NCBI RefSeq assembly: GCF_016545825.1
Contig: NC_052613.1
Location: 11,222,001 to 11,286,000 of the forward strand
Direction of reading: 5' to 3'
Source: Eucalyptus grandis
Lineage: Eukaryota; Streptophyta; Magnoliopsida; Myrtales; Myrtaceae
DNA length: 64,000 nt
The notes below the pieces were generated by a model that worked only from the letters and a program-made list of their open reading frames with translations, had not been told where the DNA came from and searched no databases. Made by a program: the position numbers and the translations under genes. Below, piece by piece: positions 26,304 to 38,935 of this stretch; the stretch's first letter is position 1, and each line of letters begins with the position of its first letter.

Positions 26304-26723
26304 CAGTGCGGTTTGGTTGTGAAAATTTTGAAACCAAATCCAATCGCGAAACTGTTTTTTATATTTTCCTTATATTCTATTGTTTCTGTAGTTAAAAACT
26401 CTAAGCTTGAAACCTAATACATCTATGTTTTCCTCGAGCCCTCACTTTTTTTAATTGGTAGTTACACTTGACTTAGTTTTCTATGTGGTGGTGTTTTATT
26501 GAAGTAGAACATGTTATCACAATTATTATCTTTTAAACTTTATGCTGTTACAAGTTTCATACTTATGTTACTACTTATTTTAGTTTCAAAGGAGTTCAAT
26601 GGGGTTTGGTTAGTTTTGGTTATATATACTACATGGTTTGATTGGGCTTTTCAAAAATCGTTTTTATACGGTTTGGTTACCATTTAGTTCGATTTAACCT
26701 CCAAAACAAACCAATCCGCACTG
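26304..26723. mobile_element. MITE with CAGTGCGG termini
   Basis: The left end CAGTGCGGTTTGGTT and the right end read in reverse CAGTGCGGATTGGTTTG form terminal inverted repeats around a 420-bp AT-rich interior. The CAGTG start resembles hAT-type MITEs, but no 8-bp target duplication was found, so the superfamily is uncertain. Confidence 0.55.
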
Positions 26724-27317
26724 TGTTTTCTCTGTACGATGAAGGATGCTTTAACACGATTCTTGAAATTCTTTTCCCCTATACAACGTTTTGAGCGGTC
26801 CCACAGCGTCAATTCTTTTTATAATGTGAGGTCAAATCTCTCATCTTGGTTAATCCTTACAAATACATATAAATTGTCATGCTCACATGAATAGGTAAGA
26901 CTTTACTCCCACTACCGGCATAACCTCCAAGGTCAATATGAGCGAGAGTAATGTGATTGGACCATAGAATTCCGCCACTCTGTCTCTCAATCAGTTTTAT
27001 TGACGTACCTGCGCGTATAATTTTCTTAAACCTAATGAATCGAGACCCTCTTTTCTACGAGTCTTGTTTTCCTTCGTCCATTATTTGTACCTCTAATTCA
27101 TAAGTTGCAAATTACGAACATCGCCCGTATCTGTATTTACTCAAATTTAGTGCTTCGATGCCCTTGACGACTCACCCAACAATCGGAAACATGGTCCGAG
27201 CAAAATTCTTCGAGTTTCCACAGGAAATTCATTACAAGATGACATGAGCATTTTCTTTCCACCTCCAGGAAGAACGTCAATCAGATGGAGTTGATGATAT
27301 GATAATTGTCGGTCAAA

Positions 27318-27350
27318 GATAGAGAGAGAGAGAGACAGAGAGAGAGGAAG
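27318..27350. repeat. GA microsatellite
   Basis: An imperfect GA tract 17 bp upstream of the G-rich hexamer repeat. Confidence 0.8.
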
Positions 27351-27367
27351 TTGGATCGCATGATAAG

Positions 27368-27398
27368 GTGGGGGTGGGGGTGGGGGTGGGGGTGGGGA
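27368..27398 (+). repeat. (GGGGGT)n repeat with G-quadruplex potential
   Basis: Five runs of four or five G's separated by single T's on the plus strand. This satisfies the general G4 pattern (four or more G3+ runs with short loops). Confidence 0.85.
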
Positions 27399-29043
27399 TC
27401 CCACGACCAGTGGAAGAAACGGTGGAACTCCATCATTATTGTATCCCCAAAGACATTGTCATCATTCGCACGTGTCGATGGACCCCTCGCACGCCCTCAT
27501 CCATCTAAAAAAAGCCTCTTGTGCTTGTGCGTGTTCGTGTGCAGTACACGAGTAAAACCAAGAATCACTTTCATTCTCTGAAAAATGACAGCATACACTC
27601 GATGCCCTGCACGGTGTAGAGGGCACAAAATACTCAGGTGAGAATCTCTGTCCTTTTTTTGGATAAAAGAGAAAAGGAGCGAGCTATTTCGAAAAAATAT
27701 TTATTAACTTTTATCGGTTTAAATATTAATGTAGTGCAAATTCAACCTCCCAAATAACCCTCAAGTATCTCTTTAGGGACCAGAACTCTCATTCGTATGG
27801 TGGATACATTATTCCATGTTGTATCATGATCCTGATGTGATGGGCCGTGAATATAGTTACATTGGCATTAATGCTGGATCTTATCTGACATGATTAATAT
27901 TTTAGTTTATAGCTAGTTTTTTTTTTTTTTTAGCAAAAGTTTATAGCTAGTTAGAGAGCGCAATTTTAATTTCTTGAACATTTAGATCTACCTTAAGATG
28001 ATTTTGAATATTTTGAGATAAGTCAAGCTCAAATTCTAAATTTGTGGCCAACACATGCTGAATTTTGAACATTTTTGTGGCCAATTGTCGAATTGCATTT
28101 CGACATCGGTGAGTCAAAGTAATGAATTAAGATCCTCTAAATTTATGAATAAATTCACCTGGAAAGGAGAACGTATTTCAAAACCTGACAATGTACCTAA
28201 TTGGACCTTTATTGAAAAGTTTGAACCAATAAGTTATGTGTCAATTATGACAATATTAGATGTTCGGCATTACACCACATTTTTGGTGTGAGTATTTTTT
28301 TCATCTATTATCCTCACAGTGCACCTCAACAAATCTTTCGCTAATATATGCAATTTTGCATTAGGTCTCCTCCCTTTTAATGTAAGTATCCTTTTGCTCC
28401 AGCATCATCTCAATTGGAATATCCACTTTGCATCATCTCAGTTAGGGAAGTCGCATGGAGATTTCTTCTATGAGACACTTCAGCAAATGTAAATACACAA
28501 CATCCAGCAGATCACTAATCAATCTTTAGCATTGATGGATGCAAACATTTTTACTTAGAGATATCACCAAAAGGCAATTCAAGTTCAAGCCCATCAATAT
28601 ATTTAGTTAAAGTCACATTTTCAAGAACTTAATTTAATGAGCTATAAATCAACTATGATATTTACCCGCTTCACGTTACACCGCATCTCGAAATGAACTT
28701 TTTTGTCCTAATACTCTCAAACAGGAACTTTTCCGGCAAATGAGCAGTGTATGGTAGTAAAAAGCAAAAATCAGTAGATTTACCTCTGCCTCGTGGTTTG
28801 GTTAATAGCCTTCCCTTGGCCAAAACATGTCGGTAGTGGAAATAGTTGGAAGCGTGAAATGAAATGCCATCCCGGAAATAACTTATACTTTCCACCAAAT
28901 TAATAGTAAAGAAAGGCCCAAATTCCCTTACCTTTTCCCTTGATGACTTTATATTTCTATTCTCTTTAGTTTTCGTTTTGCTTGGAAGCCTTTTTTAACA
29001 TGGAATTTGATGGAAAGTGATTGTCGTTGATGATACTGATGCC

Positions 29044-29049
<6 letters not shown>

Positions 29050-29083
<34 letters not shown>
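29050..29083. repeat. CT microsatellite
   Basis: Nearly perfect (CT)n of about 34 bp. Confidence 0.85.
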
Positions 29084-29084
<1 letters not shown>

Positions 29085-29833
29085 GAGTATGCTAAATAAA
29101 GTGAATGCGAGTAGCCATCATTGCTATGATGGAAATATATTCCCGACTAGATTTGGATGGACACCTTTTACACGAACTCATCTCACTCGACTTTATGTCC
29201 TACAGTGGAACCCGTCCCTCCCTTTTGTTCCTCCCTTCTTTTTCCTCGAGAAAAGGGGAGAAAAAGAAGGTGATCGCATGGTGAGCGGGGAAAAAAACTC
29301 CGCGTCATGTCATGTAAGGGAAAGTGGGTGCAAATATGGAGGGAAAGGGATTCTCTTTTGGGGCAGTGAATGGATGACAGTCCAAACACAATTAAGTAAC
29401 AAATCGATGGCACTGAAAGATCCTCTTACGACTCTATTCAAAACCTCTTTTGTTTTCCTCCCTTCTTTTTGCTATTCCAATTTCTTTTAACCCCTCCGTG
29501 GTGCGCTTTGCACGAACTCGGAAGTGTTTTCTTGATATTTTGACTCTCTCAAAAGTCTTTAAGATATCTTCTTTTATTCGTCTAACCCTTGGATCTCACA
29601 GTTTTGGAAGAAGTGAAAACGCAACTTAGAAAAGGAAGTTGCTTTTAGCGATGCATGTCAATGTACTGTCCAATGGAAGCAGACGTTAGTGTTGTTGTGC
29701 CCCCACTCGTCGCAGTTGTCAAAATAGAGCCTACAATTCCCGCCAAAAGAAGACGAGAACATTTCTGTATCAAGCAAAGAAAGCTTGAGAAATCACCAAA
29801 AACGACGCTGATTTTCAGTCCAATTTCACTTCA

Positions 29834-29836
<3 letters not shown>

Positions 29837-29864
<28 letters not shown>
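29837..29864. repeat. CT microsatellite
   Basis: (CT)n of about 28 bp. Confidence 0.85.
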
Positions 29865-29867
<3 letters not shown>

Positions 29868-30520
29868 AGGTCATCAACGCCAAGGTAGTAGGGGCATCAT
29901 CCATTTACACTGTCTTGTCTTTTTTAGCTCGACTTGCGTCTTACACGTCTGCTTGTGGATTTCTGTAAGATAATACCCTTTGGGCCCTTGCTCGCCGTCG
30001 CCAACCCAAGCTGTCTTGCCCATGGTATGATGTGCCTCATGCAAACACCAGTTGCCTTGTCATCAATGAGAAAGTGAAGGTGACACATCATCGTCACAAA
30101 TTTTACACAGAACACGTTAGCTTTTCATGTTAGATTATACCTATCAAACCTATGATCTGCCGCTTCCGAAATCAAAGCCATCATTCCAGCACAAGGATCA
30201 AGCCTTAACATAAGCTTAGGCCGGTTACTCAACCATTTATTTTTGTTGAGTTAGCTTACGGTTAATGCTCTGAGCCATGATCATATAACTTTGAGCAAAT
30301 TGTGGCGGCGAAACCTATATTTTCATTCCAAAGAGATAATCCAAGTTCAAACACATTAATATAACCATAAGGCCCACCTTCACTACAACATTTAAGTAAA
30401 TAAGTTATGGGCCAGCTCAGTATACATCAATGCTATCTTCGTAAATGCACCATTAATAGAATTCTATCATCCCATATTTTAGCTAAAGCAAGTGAAGCAC
30501 CAAGCAAACAATTTGAGAAT

Positions 30521-31155
30521 GGAAAAATTGTTCAAAGAAGTCCTAAACCTATTACACTTTTATCAATTCAATCATAAATATTTAAATTTTGTCAATTGAG
30601 TCATAAACCATTTTACATTTTGCCAAATGAGTCAATCTAATTAATTTTAGTCGAAAATCACTAACACAACGTTGACTGTCTTACATGGCATAACAAAGTG
30701 CTAACATAAAGAATTTTTAATAAATTTTTTTTTTTTTTTCGATATTTATTTATTATTTATTTTCTTTTCTTTTCTTTTTACAACCCTAGTCGTTAAGGGT
30801 TGTGAGGCCCTCACCAACCGCAAGTGAGGGTCATGACCCTCACCCCAACGGCCATTGGGTGAGGGCCTAGTGACCCTCATTAGCCCGAGTTGTTAATAAA
30901 AAAAAAAAGGAAAAATTAAAATTAAAATTTATAAAATAAAATTTCGAAAAAATGTTAAAATATTAAAAAAATTATTATTGCCAATGCAACATAAGATAAC
31001 CAATGTCCATGTCAGCAATTTCTGTCCAAAATTGATCAAATGGATTCAATTGGCAAAACGTGAAAAGATTTATAACTCCACTGGCAAAATTAAAAAGTTT
31101 AGAACTGAATTATTAAAAATGCAATAGGTTTAAGACTTTTTGGATAATTTTCTTG
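30521..31155. mobile_element. MULE-like non-autonomous element, family A, imperfect 9-bp TSD
   Basis: Left arm reads 'ggaaaaattgttcaaagaag', then 'tcctaaacctatt'. The right arm in reverse reads 'caagaaaattatccaaaaag', then 'tcttaaacctatt'. Flanks 'tttgagaat' and 'ttcgagaac' are candidate 9-bp target duplications with two differences, the length expected for Mutator-like elements. The core around 30780-30890 is GC-richer with 'gaggccctcacc' and 'tgagggtcatgaccctcacc' words. No transposase is present. Confidence 0.65.
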
Positions 31156-31206
31156 TTCGAGAACTAGTACTAGTTTCCATATTTGAATCACTAAACGCTA
31201 TTGCAT

Positions 31207-31538
31207 GGGGAAAATCATCCAATCAGTTATAAACCTATTGTACAAATGCCAGTTTAGTCATAAATTTTTTAATCTTGCCAGTTAAGTCATAAATCTTAGT
31301 GCGCAATTTTACTATAGTCCTTTGATCAATTTTTATTAAAATCGCTGACATAACAATTCAATCATTGCCAACTGTCCTACATGACACGTCGCCACGTAAG
31401 TGATTCCATGTGAAAATTAATCAAAAAGACTACATTAAAATTTTACACAAAGATTTAAGACTAAATTGGCAAAATCGGAAATTTTAACACTTAATTGACA
31501 TCCATACAATAGGTTTAGGATTGATTGGACAATTTCCA
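31207..31538. mobile_element. MITE, TIR family A
   Basis: Left arm reads 'ggggaaaatcatccaatcag', then 'ttataaacctattg'. The right arm in reverse reads 'ggtggaaattgtccaatcaa', then 'tcctaaacctattg'. It is among the best-preserved short members of the family here. Confidence 0.65.
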
Positions 31539-32740
31539 CCGGTGGCAAGTATATTTTATGTTTTCCTTTCTTCCCTACCTTTGATTTTCTTTTGTGTAAT
31601 TAAGAACTGATATTTCTTTTTATAGTCCAAGAAGGCAAAAAACCAAAGGATACTGCTCCTTTGACCTTGCAAATAAGTGACAAATGGGAATGAGATTATG
31701 ATAACACAGATCCATTTTGAATGGAGCTTTTCTCCTTTCACTTTCCTGAACGATCTTTTCTTCTTTTACTAGTTGTTGTCAACCCATTATGCTAGCTTTT
31801 ACGACATATGTGACAGCACAAAATGCAATAGCAAAAAGTTCGAAAGGTACATAAACAGGAGACAAAAGCTATATCACCAAACTCGAACCTCCTCATTTTC
31901 CATATCAGGTTGGAGATTTTGTTCTCTAAAGGTCACTTAGTTTAACCCAAAGCTAAGAACATGCAAGTCAACTATGGACCCAAACACCATGGCATCAAGA
32001 CATTGATTTACTTAGTTTAACCCAGAAGAGGATCACTTAGGCGGAATCTTGATCATCGTACATACTAGATGTTACTTGTCAAGTTCACCTCACAATGAAT
32101 AAATTCATAATGAACCCCCCGATCCTTGTGTGTACTGCTTATCTCTGATCGTAGCATAGACACGTATAAATTAGTTGTGCACGAAAAGAGCTTAATTCAA
32201 GATGCCTAATGATTTTTTCTTTTCTTTTTGTTGCAATTTGGGGGTAGTTGTGTTAATTTTCGCGCACCAAATTAAATTAAAATTGCCTCTCGGATTCGTT
32301 TGAATGCAAGCTACTGACACAAGATTCGCAAGAAACAGCATAAACAAAGACATTTCTCCAGCGATCGAATCCTCGAGATTTTGGGAACGTTTTTCGACCA
32401 TTGGCGTAGCCAGATTCACTGTCCCCAAGTGTTCGTCAATCCATACTTGAAAATGCCCCCGTGACGGGACAATTGTCTGACCTCCTCAAAATTTCCAAAT
32501 ACAATAACAAAATGGTCCGAATAGAGTGAGCTAAATCTTAACATTTTTCAGGAAAACATGTCATTCATTTTTCGATATTTATAATTTTGAATTTCTTAGA
32601 AAAATGAGTCAATAGAAAATATTTTCCAAATTAATGAAAAATCTATACCAAAAATCAAGAAAAAAAATTTCTCTTTAAAAAATCGGAAATCATTTTCTAA
32701 AATATGATTAGATATCGATACTTAAAATAGAAACTTTGTG
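31539..32740. other. Intergenic DNA, small AT-rich inverted repeat near its end
   Basis: No gene recognised. The stretch 32541-32700 resembles the small AT-rich inverted-repeat elements at 19.5 and 20.1 kb. Confidence 0.4.
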
Positions 32741-33162
32741 TTTTGGCACAAGAATCCCAATGCTTGTTCCTAGGCCCTTGGCAATGGACTTGGGTCTAGA
32801 AGCCACGCCAAGTTGACTTGGGTTCATTGAGGCCAACCCCAAGTCCAAAGAGTGTGGGTTCGGAACCACAGTGCTCAAGCCTAGGTCCATAAGGATTGGG
32901 CTCTAGACACTAGTGCAGGTGGTTGGGCCTAATGTTTAGATGTCCTTACTCAACTCCTCGATGCCTTGGCTTGAGACCTGATACTCGTGCTCGAGCTCTT
33001 GTGCTAAGGCATGGGTCTATTGAGGTCAAGCTCAAGTCCACATCACCCTAACCTAAGATCATGCGCCCATGATTGGGTCCATCAAGGCCGAGCTTGTGAC
33101 ACCTGTGTTAGTGCCCAAGTCCTCAATGTGCAAGCCCATGTCCATAGAGGCTAGGCTCAAGC
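32741..33162. repeat. Degenerate minisatellite, left part (split by solo LTR)
   Basis: Variants of 'gcccaagtcc', 'aggtccataaggattggg' and 'tccatagaggctaggctc' repeat irregularly, matching the 16.2-17.4 kb array. It continues at 36016 after the inserted LTR. Confidence 0.7.
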
Positions 33163-36010
33163 TGTCACACCCCCGCCCCACCCCCAATATGAGAGCGTGA
33201 CTTGGCGGGTTAGCATTGACATCCTAGGCATGTCGATTACCCCAAAAATCTTTTATCTTTTATTAAGCACATGCGGAAGCGAATTAAAGACAATCCCCGT
33301 ACACAAACAAATATGGAAGTCGGGTAACATGTATACAAGCCAAGCAAACAAAAGCAACATATAGTCATACATATATATACATACTAAAAGTTATTTTGAT
33401 TACATGCCCATCCTAGTCCTGGGCTACTCATATTCATTACCACACATCGACGATCAAAGGCTGAGATAGCCTAGCTCCTCTATCGAGCTCCTCCAAAAAT
33501 GGCCCCTATCCTAGGCCCTTCTTCTACGATGCTCCTATAGGATCCACTAGAAGGATGAGGCCTCAGATGGGACCTAAAACATCCCCATAAAAAATGAGGC
33601 ACCAAGCCTCCTACACATGAGGAACCAAGGTGTCTACCCTTCTTGGACCCATACAGTGAATATACTTTTGGTAAGTGATGCCCTCTTCTAAGTCTACTAT
33701 ATACATCACGGTAGTAACCATATCAATCAGAAGACCAGGACGGACGGGTGGTAGTGTTGGTTCACCCATCCCAAACCTGAAATGGTGAAAACAACAAAAG
33801 TGAGTCGATGACTCAGTAAGTAGAAATCTCTAATTCTCCTAGAGGAGGGTGTCTCGCCATCGATCCTCAAATATAAGATCACCACCCACTTGTCAATGGC
33901 AAATCAATAGCAAGGTTCGTAACTGACCTTGCTTATGCATATGAAGGGCTCTCAATCAGCTATGTGCTTTCAAGCATCAAAGCCAATGAGTTAATGCATA
34001 AAAACAAGCCCTCCAAAGATCCGTGACTTACGATCATTCTAGTCACTAAGAGGGATGCGTGCATCACATAAAACTCATTCAAGCACTAAGTAACCCGATG
34101 CAAACATATGCTCAAATTGATGCAAGGACTCAACAATACTTATTGAACAAACCCAGCTTTTGCAAGCCTCATTTCCAATTCAGTGCAAGCATCAATTCAA
34201 GCATCACACATGCATCAGTCATGGACCACACGTGGACTTCTAGTTTCTTTCAGTCAGTTCCGTTAGTCAAAATCCATCGACTCTTTCAGTATAAACCAAG
34301 CATCGGTCCCTCCCTTAGCAACGGGCATCATCCCGATCTCATTATTAGGACAGCATCCAGGGTGACCCCCAAGCATCGGCCTCACCTAGGCCGGCATCAT
34401 CAACGATCTCAATATCAAGATGACATTAGAGACTTTATCCCAGGGAATGACCCGGTATACCCCAGCATCAGCGGTAAAAGTCCATTGTGTGTCTATGCGT
34501 TCAAGCATCAATCAATCCATTTTGTTATCTTGAATCATTACCCGAATGAAAGGCCCAAATACGTGCCATACAAAGTGAATCAATGACTTTTGTGCCCTAT
34601 TAAACTAGACTCATGCCGGATGCGATTCGGGCTCATGTTCTTGACTTGGAATCGTTCGCTTTGTCTTTGGTATCGACCCGATGCTTGTCCCAAGTAACAA
34701 CATGCTTCAATGTTGTCCCAAGATCAAGTGTGGACCATGCACCCACCTCAGCACATGTCCAATTTGCCGAGACCTTTCCTCGCATCCAGGTGTGTTCGAC
34801 ACCCACGCGAGACCATGATTTACTTGATATAAAGACAAGTAATTGAAAACACGCAACAAGCACAACATACAAGTAAACACAAGAAAGCGATGAAAAATCC
34901 TAAATCGATACACATAGCACATTGCCCTATCGAAGAGTTAGGAAAGTCTACTTACAACTTTTGAATCTAGTTCCAAGATGCTTCTTTGGTGGTCGGTCAA
35001 CTTCTAGGGTGGCTTGGAGGGGAATGGCATGAAGGAGAGGAGAGGGAGGGAGAGGATAGGAGAGAATGGCTAGGCCTCCAAAATGTGAGGATGCCTTCTC
35101 CTATTTATAGACCTCTTCCTCTTAGATTTTTATGCAAACTCATGATTAAACCTAAGATATGAATTGGCCTATATAACCTCCTTAGTTGGCGCCTATGCTT
35201 ATTTGTGTTTAATTTTGATTGGCCCCCCTATTTCCTTATCCTCCAAAGCTAACTCTAAGCTCATTATCGCCTATGGCACCTAAGGGACACATAAGCCTCT
35301 TTAATGCCTAATGTTTTCTTCTAATTGGTTGGCCCTTGCCTTGTTCACCAAGGCTATATTTTAGGGTCATTATGGTGTAACCTTCTAGGGGACACCTAAG
35401 TGGTGATTCATCCATGTCATTTATGAACTAAGATCCAAAGTCATTAAATAAAGCCTAGATATTTTTGCCAAGCTACTTGAAAAGCAAGTTTTCTCTCCCC
35501 CCCAATTGACATGTGGCATATAATGGATAAGGATAGACTATCGTCAAAGGTTATGGAAGATTCTAGAACCCACAATTACCTCTGGACACTTGTCCAATGA
35601 TTTATCCCCACATTAATTGATTTGTGTTAAAATCTCATCCAAGGCAATCATGAAACTAACGTAGGGGGTCACCTAATTGGGGAAGTCATTCATATTTGTA
35701 CACAATTGACGGTTCTACGAGAATTGAGGTTCATGCCAAGATTTACTAAATTGTAATCAAATGAGTGTGACTAAGTTGGTAGCCTTCTTAAACTTGTCCA
35801 TGACCATTTTCAATTAGAATTGGTCCATTGGATGTCTTAAAATAAACCTCGTGATTGTTCTTGGTTATTTGCCCTAATCGAGTCTTGGTCGGGTGGACCG
35901 GGTCCATGGCTGAACATGCCATGTCTTGGTCTATCCAAGGTTTATGTCATTAATTCCCATGATCGATCCTTATACCAAATTCTCACAGCTTGGAATTCGT
36001 GGGTGTTACA
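33163..36010 (-). mobile_element. Solo LTR (2.85 kb), probably Gypsy-type
   Basis: The segment begins TGTCACACCC and ends GGGTGTTACA, giving short TG...CA terminal inverted repeats. It is bounded by a perfect 5-bp target duplication CAAGC at 33158-33162 and 36011-36015. No gag-pol frame is present inside, so it is a solo LTR, or less likely a large non-coding element. On the minus strand CTATAAATAG at 35101-35110 looks like the LTR's TATA box, suggesting minus orientation. Open frames inside, such as 34059-34586, are low-complexity 'agcatc' repeats. Confidence 0.75.
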
Positions 36011-36400
36011 CAAGCCCCCAATGTCCCTACTCATGTCCCTGTGTCGGGACTGAGTACATTAACACCATGCCCAAGACCTCAGTGTGAGTACTCGAGACCT
36101 CAGCACCCATGCCCGAGTTCTCGGCATTGGAGCTTGAATCCATTGAGGGGGCCCCAACACTTGGGCCCAAGTCCTTCAAGGCTGGGCTTAGAACCTAATG
36201 CCCACGTCCCTATCCATTGACATGGAGCCCAGGTCCATTGAGGTCAAGCCCAGGACTTTGATGCTTGTGCTCTTACCTAGGACCTAGGTACCCATGCCCG
36301 GGTTGAGGTCCATCAAGGTCAAAGTCAAAGCCATAATGCCTATACTCAATTTCTCGGCTACTCATGCACAAGTCACTAGTGCTCAAATAAGGTATATTTA
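36011..36400. repeat. Degenerate minisatellite, right part
   Basis: Resumes immediately after the solo LTR with 'caagcccccaatgtcc' and variants of 'gcccaagacctcagtg' and 'aggtccattgaggtcaagcc'. Confidence 0.7.
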
Positions 36401-37009
36401 ATTAAGTAAATCAAATCAAATTTTCTTAACCAAATGGTGAATATTATTTTCAGTTCATATTTAGGTTTTAGCCAAACACTAATAAGTATTGTAATTTTCC
36501 TTTTAAAAAAAATGACTTTTTAGAAATTATTAAAAAAAATGTACTTGTTTTGTGATAAAAAAAAAAAAAAAAAAGGAGGTTAGGAAGGGAATATTGTGTC
36601 AAAAGCATATCGTTAGCTCTTCGGGCTTATGTAGGCCCAGCTACGTGTATGGCCCATTATTACAACTGTGATAAATCGCTGCATTCGCATGGCAAAACAA
36701 TCTCAGTGATAAATAAATGCGTCGAAACCTTGGGAAGCAAGAATTAAAGGAAGAGGCTCACATGGAAAACTAGAACTCGCATGATCCGAACGTTGGTTTC
36801 GGATTTGGAATTGGGCCCAAAGAGCATAAGATCATAAACACGTAGAATTTCTTCATGGACTTAACGTTTTATCATTGTAAAAGCCCTAGTGGTATGGAAA
36901 AGGTCTTGTTTTGATTCAAATGAGACTTTTGAAAACCAATGAGAGATTCAGATTGAGAAACGAATATTATATGATTGGATTGTCAATGAAATGGTATTAA
37001 CTTATTAAT
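36401..37009. other. Intergenic DNA
   Basis: AT-rich; includes an A run at about 36557-36574. Nothing else was seen. Confidence 0.4.
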
Positions 37010-37314
37010 GGGCGAACTTGCCCAATTAGTCCTAAACTTATTGTACAATTATCAATTCAATCATAGATTTTCAAATTTTGGCCAATGTATCCCAAACCAT
37101 TATGTCTATCGGAAAACTCTAACATAACAATCCACAATTTGCGTGAAATAGCCGGTGATAAATAGACACCATATCGGTATATCTTGCGATAATTAGCCGA
37201 AATGACTATATTGAATTTTGAACAAAGGTTTAGGAATACATTAACAAAATCGAAAAGTTTTGGATTGAATTAATACTCATATAATAGGTTTAGAATTAAC
37301 TGTGTAATTATCTC
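37010..37314. mobile_element. MITE, TIR family A
   Basis: Left arm reads 'gggcgaacttgcccaattag', then 'tcctaaacttattg'. The right arm in reverse reads 'ggagataattacacagttaa', then 'ttctaaacctattat'. It is about 305 bp and non-coding. Confidence 0.6.
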
Positions 37315-38055
37315 CTTATTATTGAGCTAAAGTTGATTTTGTTAAAAGAAACTTATGGATGGATGAAACTTTCACTCCGAAAATATGCAGGAGAAGAATT
37401 TATTTTTACTTGTCATATAGTATTAACTAACTGTCTTAGATGATTAAAGTTAAACATGTCATTTAGTGGAATATTTGTTCTTTTGTGCTTAAAACTCTAA
37501 AAATTTCCCTCAATCTTTCTTTCACGAGAATTTCAAACCTTTTCCCCCAACTTGATATTTTGTTGCTAGAATCTGAGTACAGATTGCTGACCAGCACATG
37601 ATTCGAGTGAAACTGATTAATGCACTTCAGGTTGATGGATCACCACAGCTTTTTTCATGATCTCTTTTTCTGCTGCACTTCTACGTGGGGGTCACCTGCT
37701 TCGGTGGTGTCCCCAGGCACGTTTGGCAATCGGAAACAAGACGCCAAATCACATCTCCATCGCACACCCTGTAAACCACCACATCGTCTAAAGCCGGGAC
37801 CACACGCTCCCCTCAAAATTTCAAAAGAACCCGTAAACGATCTATGAAAAAATCTTATCTTTATGCAGCATGACATGACAATTAAAATTCATGCTCTCAG
37901 GTTCACGAGATCTTGCGCTGTGACATGATGATCTTGAATTCCGTGAATTAAATTAGGCCACAAGCATTCATCTAGCATCGCTTTCTCGGTCGGGCTGGCT
38001 TCGTCTCTTTTTCTTTGTAAAAAAGAAAAAGAGAGAGAAAAATTGCAATTAACAA
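37315..38055. other. Intergenic DNA left of the tandem duplication
   Basis: No gene recognised. A short palindromic run 'tttctttgtaaaaaagaaa' occurs near 38010-38030. I see no match here to the stretch just left of the unit 2 ERF copy. Confidence 0.35.
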
Positions 38056-38270
38056 ATAGAAATTCCTTCCACGCTCGAAGAACTAGAGGCTCTACAGTTT
38101 CTTTTCTTAATCAAAACTGGAGACGGACGTGGCGCTGGTCTGCACCAGCAAAGAGATCACTGTTCTTCATTTGCTCCTATCTCTTCAGCCCTGGCCTAGA
38201 TGAATGCCTCTTTGATCTGGGGCAACCAGTATTTCTTCCTGAACCCGGCTTTTCCCATAAAGAAACTAAT

Positions 38271-38714
38271 TCAAAACACAGACTCGTGATCAATCTCCCC
38301 CAAGTCCTCCAGTTGTGGGTACTCGTTCAAGTCCGGGGTGCGGCATGGCCTCGACTTGGCCGGCGCCGCCGCCTGGACAGCATCGACCTGGGCCCCGACC
38401 TCAGCTGCACGCCTGCGGATGGAGGCGGCTGAGACCTCACCCAGCGAGTCCTGGCCCTCGTGCAAGATGAGGTCGGGGAAGTTGAGGCGGGCAGAGGGGC
38501 CACGGAGGTAGAACACAGCGGTGTCGTAGGCGCGGGCGGCAGCCACGGCGGTGGCGTAGGAGCCGAGCCAGATACGGGAGCGCTTGTTGGGCTCCCTGAT
38601 CTCAGCCACCCACTTACCCCACTTCCTCATCCGGATACCCCTGTACGGCTTCTGGTGCGGTCTTCTCCTGATTCGCTGCTTCTCTGTCGTCTCATCGTAG
38701 CGTTCGCTTTCCAT
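38271..38714 (-). CDS. AP2/ERF transcription factor, DREB A-5 / RAP2.1-like repressor
   Basis: A 147-residue, intron-less DNA-binding protein. The AP2 domain (about residues 24-81) starts [19 protein letters not shown] and has [16 protein letters not shown] and LNFPD. The [14 protein letters not shown] context places it in the DREB A-5 subgroup with Arabidopsis RAP2.1. Members of that subgroup bind DRE/CRT sites and repress cold and drought genes. Near the C-terminus (128-133) is DLNEYP, the DLNxxP form of the EAR repression motif. The conserved [13 protein letters not shown] block before it is also typical of RAP2.1 relatives. The start [11 protein letters not shown] is shared with the paralogue at 56.9 kb. 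The frame is intact and the length is normal for the subgroup. Confidence 0.93.
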   Translation of the reverse strand: MESERYDETTEKQRIRRRPHQKPYRGIRMRKWGKWVAEIREPNKRSRIWLGSYATAVAAARAYDTAVFYLRGPSARLNFPDLILHEGQDSLGEVSAASIRRRAAEVGAQVDAVQAAAPAKSRPCRTPDLNEYPQLEDLGEIDHESVF

Positions 38715-38813
38715 AGTAAGCTCTTAGTTCTTGAGAGAGAGAGAGAGGGGATAGGGGGAGTGAAGATTGGTTTTCTACGGAGAGGTTAAGGAGGAAGATC
38801 AAGTGCTGGAGGG

Positions 38814-38821
38814 TATAAATA
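38814..38821 (-). promoter_or_regulatory. TATA-like element of the unit 1 ERF gene
   Basis: TATTTATA on the gene's strand, 100 bp upstream of the start codon, followed by CCCTCCA. It is conserved in position at 57037-57044 in unit 2, which supports a core promoter role. Confidence 0.5.
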
Positions 38822-38833
38822 GAGAGAGAGAGA

Positions 38834-38935
38834 GGCTGATGAATTTGGCAAGAAGATAGGCACGCCTAGTTGCCGTCTTCTACAGCACAAGCGCGAAGCC
38901 GCCTTTTCTTAATCTTCAAAACTCGGCCGACATGA
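38834..38935. repeat. Promoter segment inverted relative to unit 2
   Basis: The plus strand here ('ggctgatgaatttggcaag' to 'aaaactcggccgacatgag') matches the reverse complement of 57062-57163. GA repeats at 38822-38833 and CT repeats at 38936-38954 flank it and form an inverted pair. Confidence 0.88.

Larger units (their letters stand above)
26724..30520. other. Intergenic DNA, no gene recognised
   Basis: Contains GA/CT microsatellites at 27318-27350, 29050-29083 and 29837-29864 and the G-rich hexamer repeat at 27368-27398. Open frames up to 133 codons (29089-29490) show no recognisable domain. Confidence 0.4.

Noticed and set aside
34059..34586. 175-codon plus-strand open frame
   Set aside because: Lies inside the solo LTR and is made of 'agcatc'-type repeats; no retroviral or host domain.
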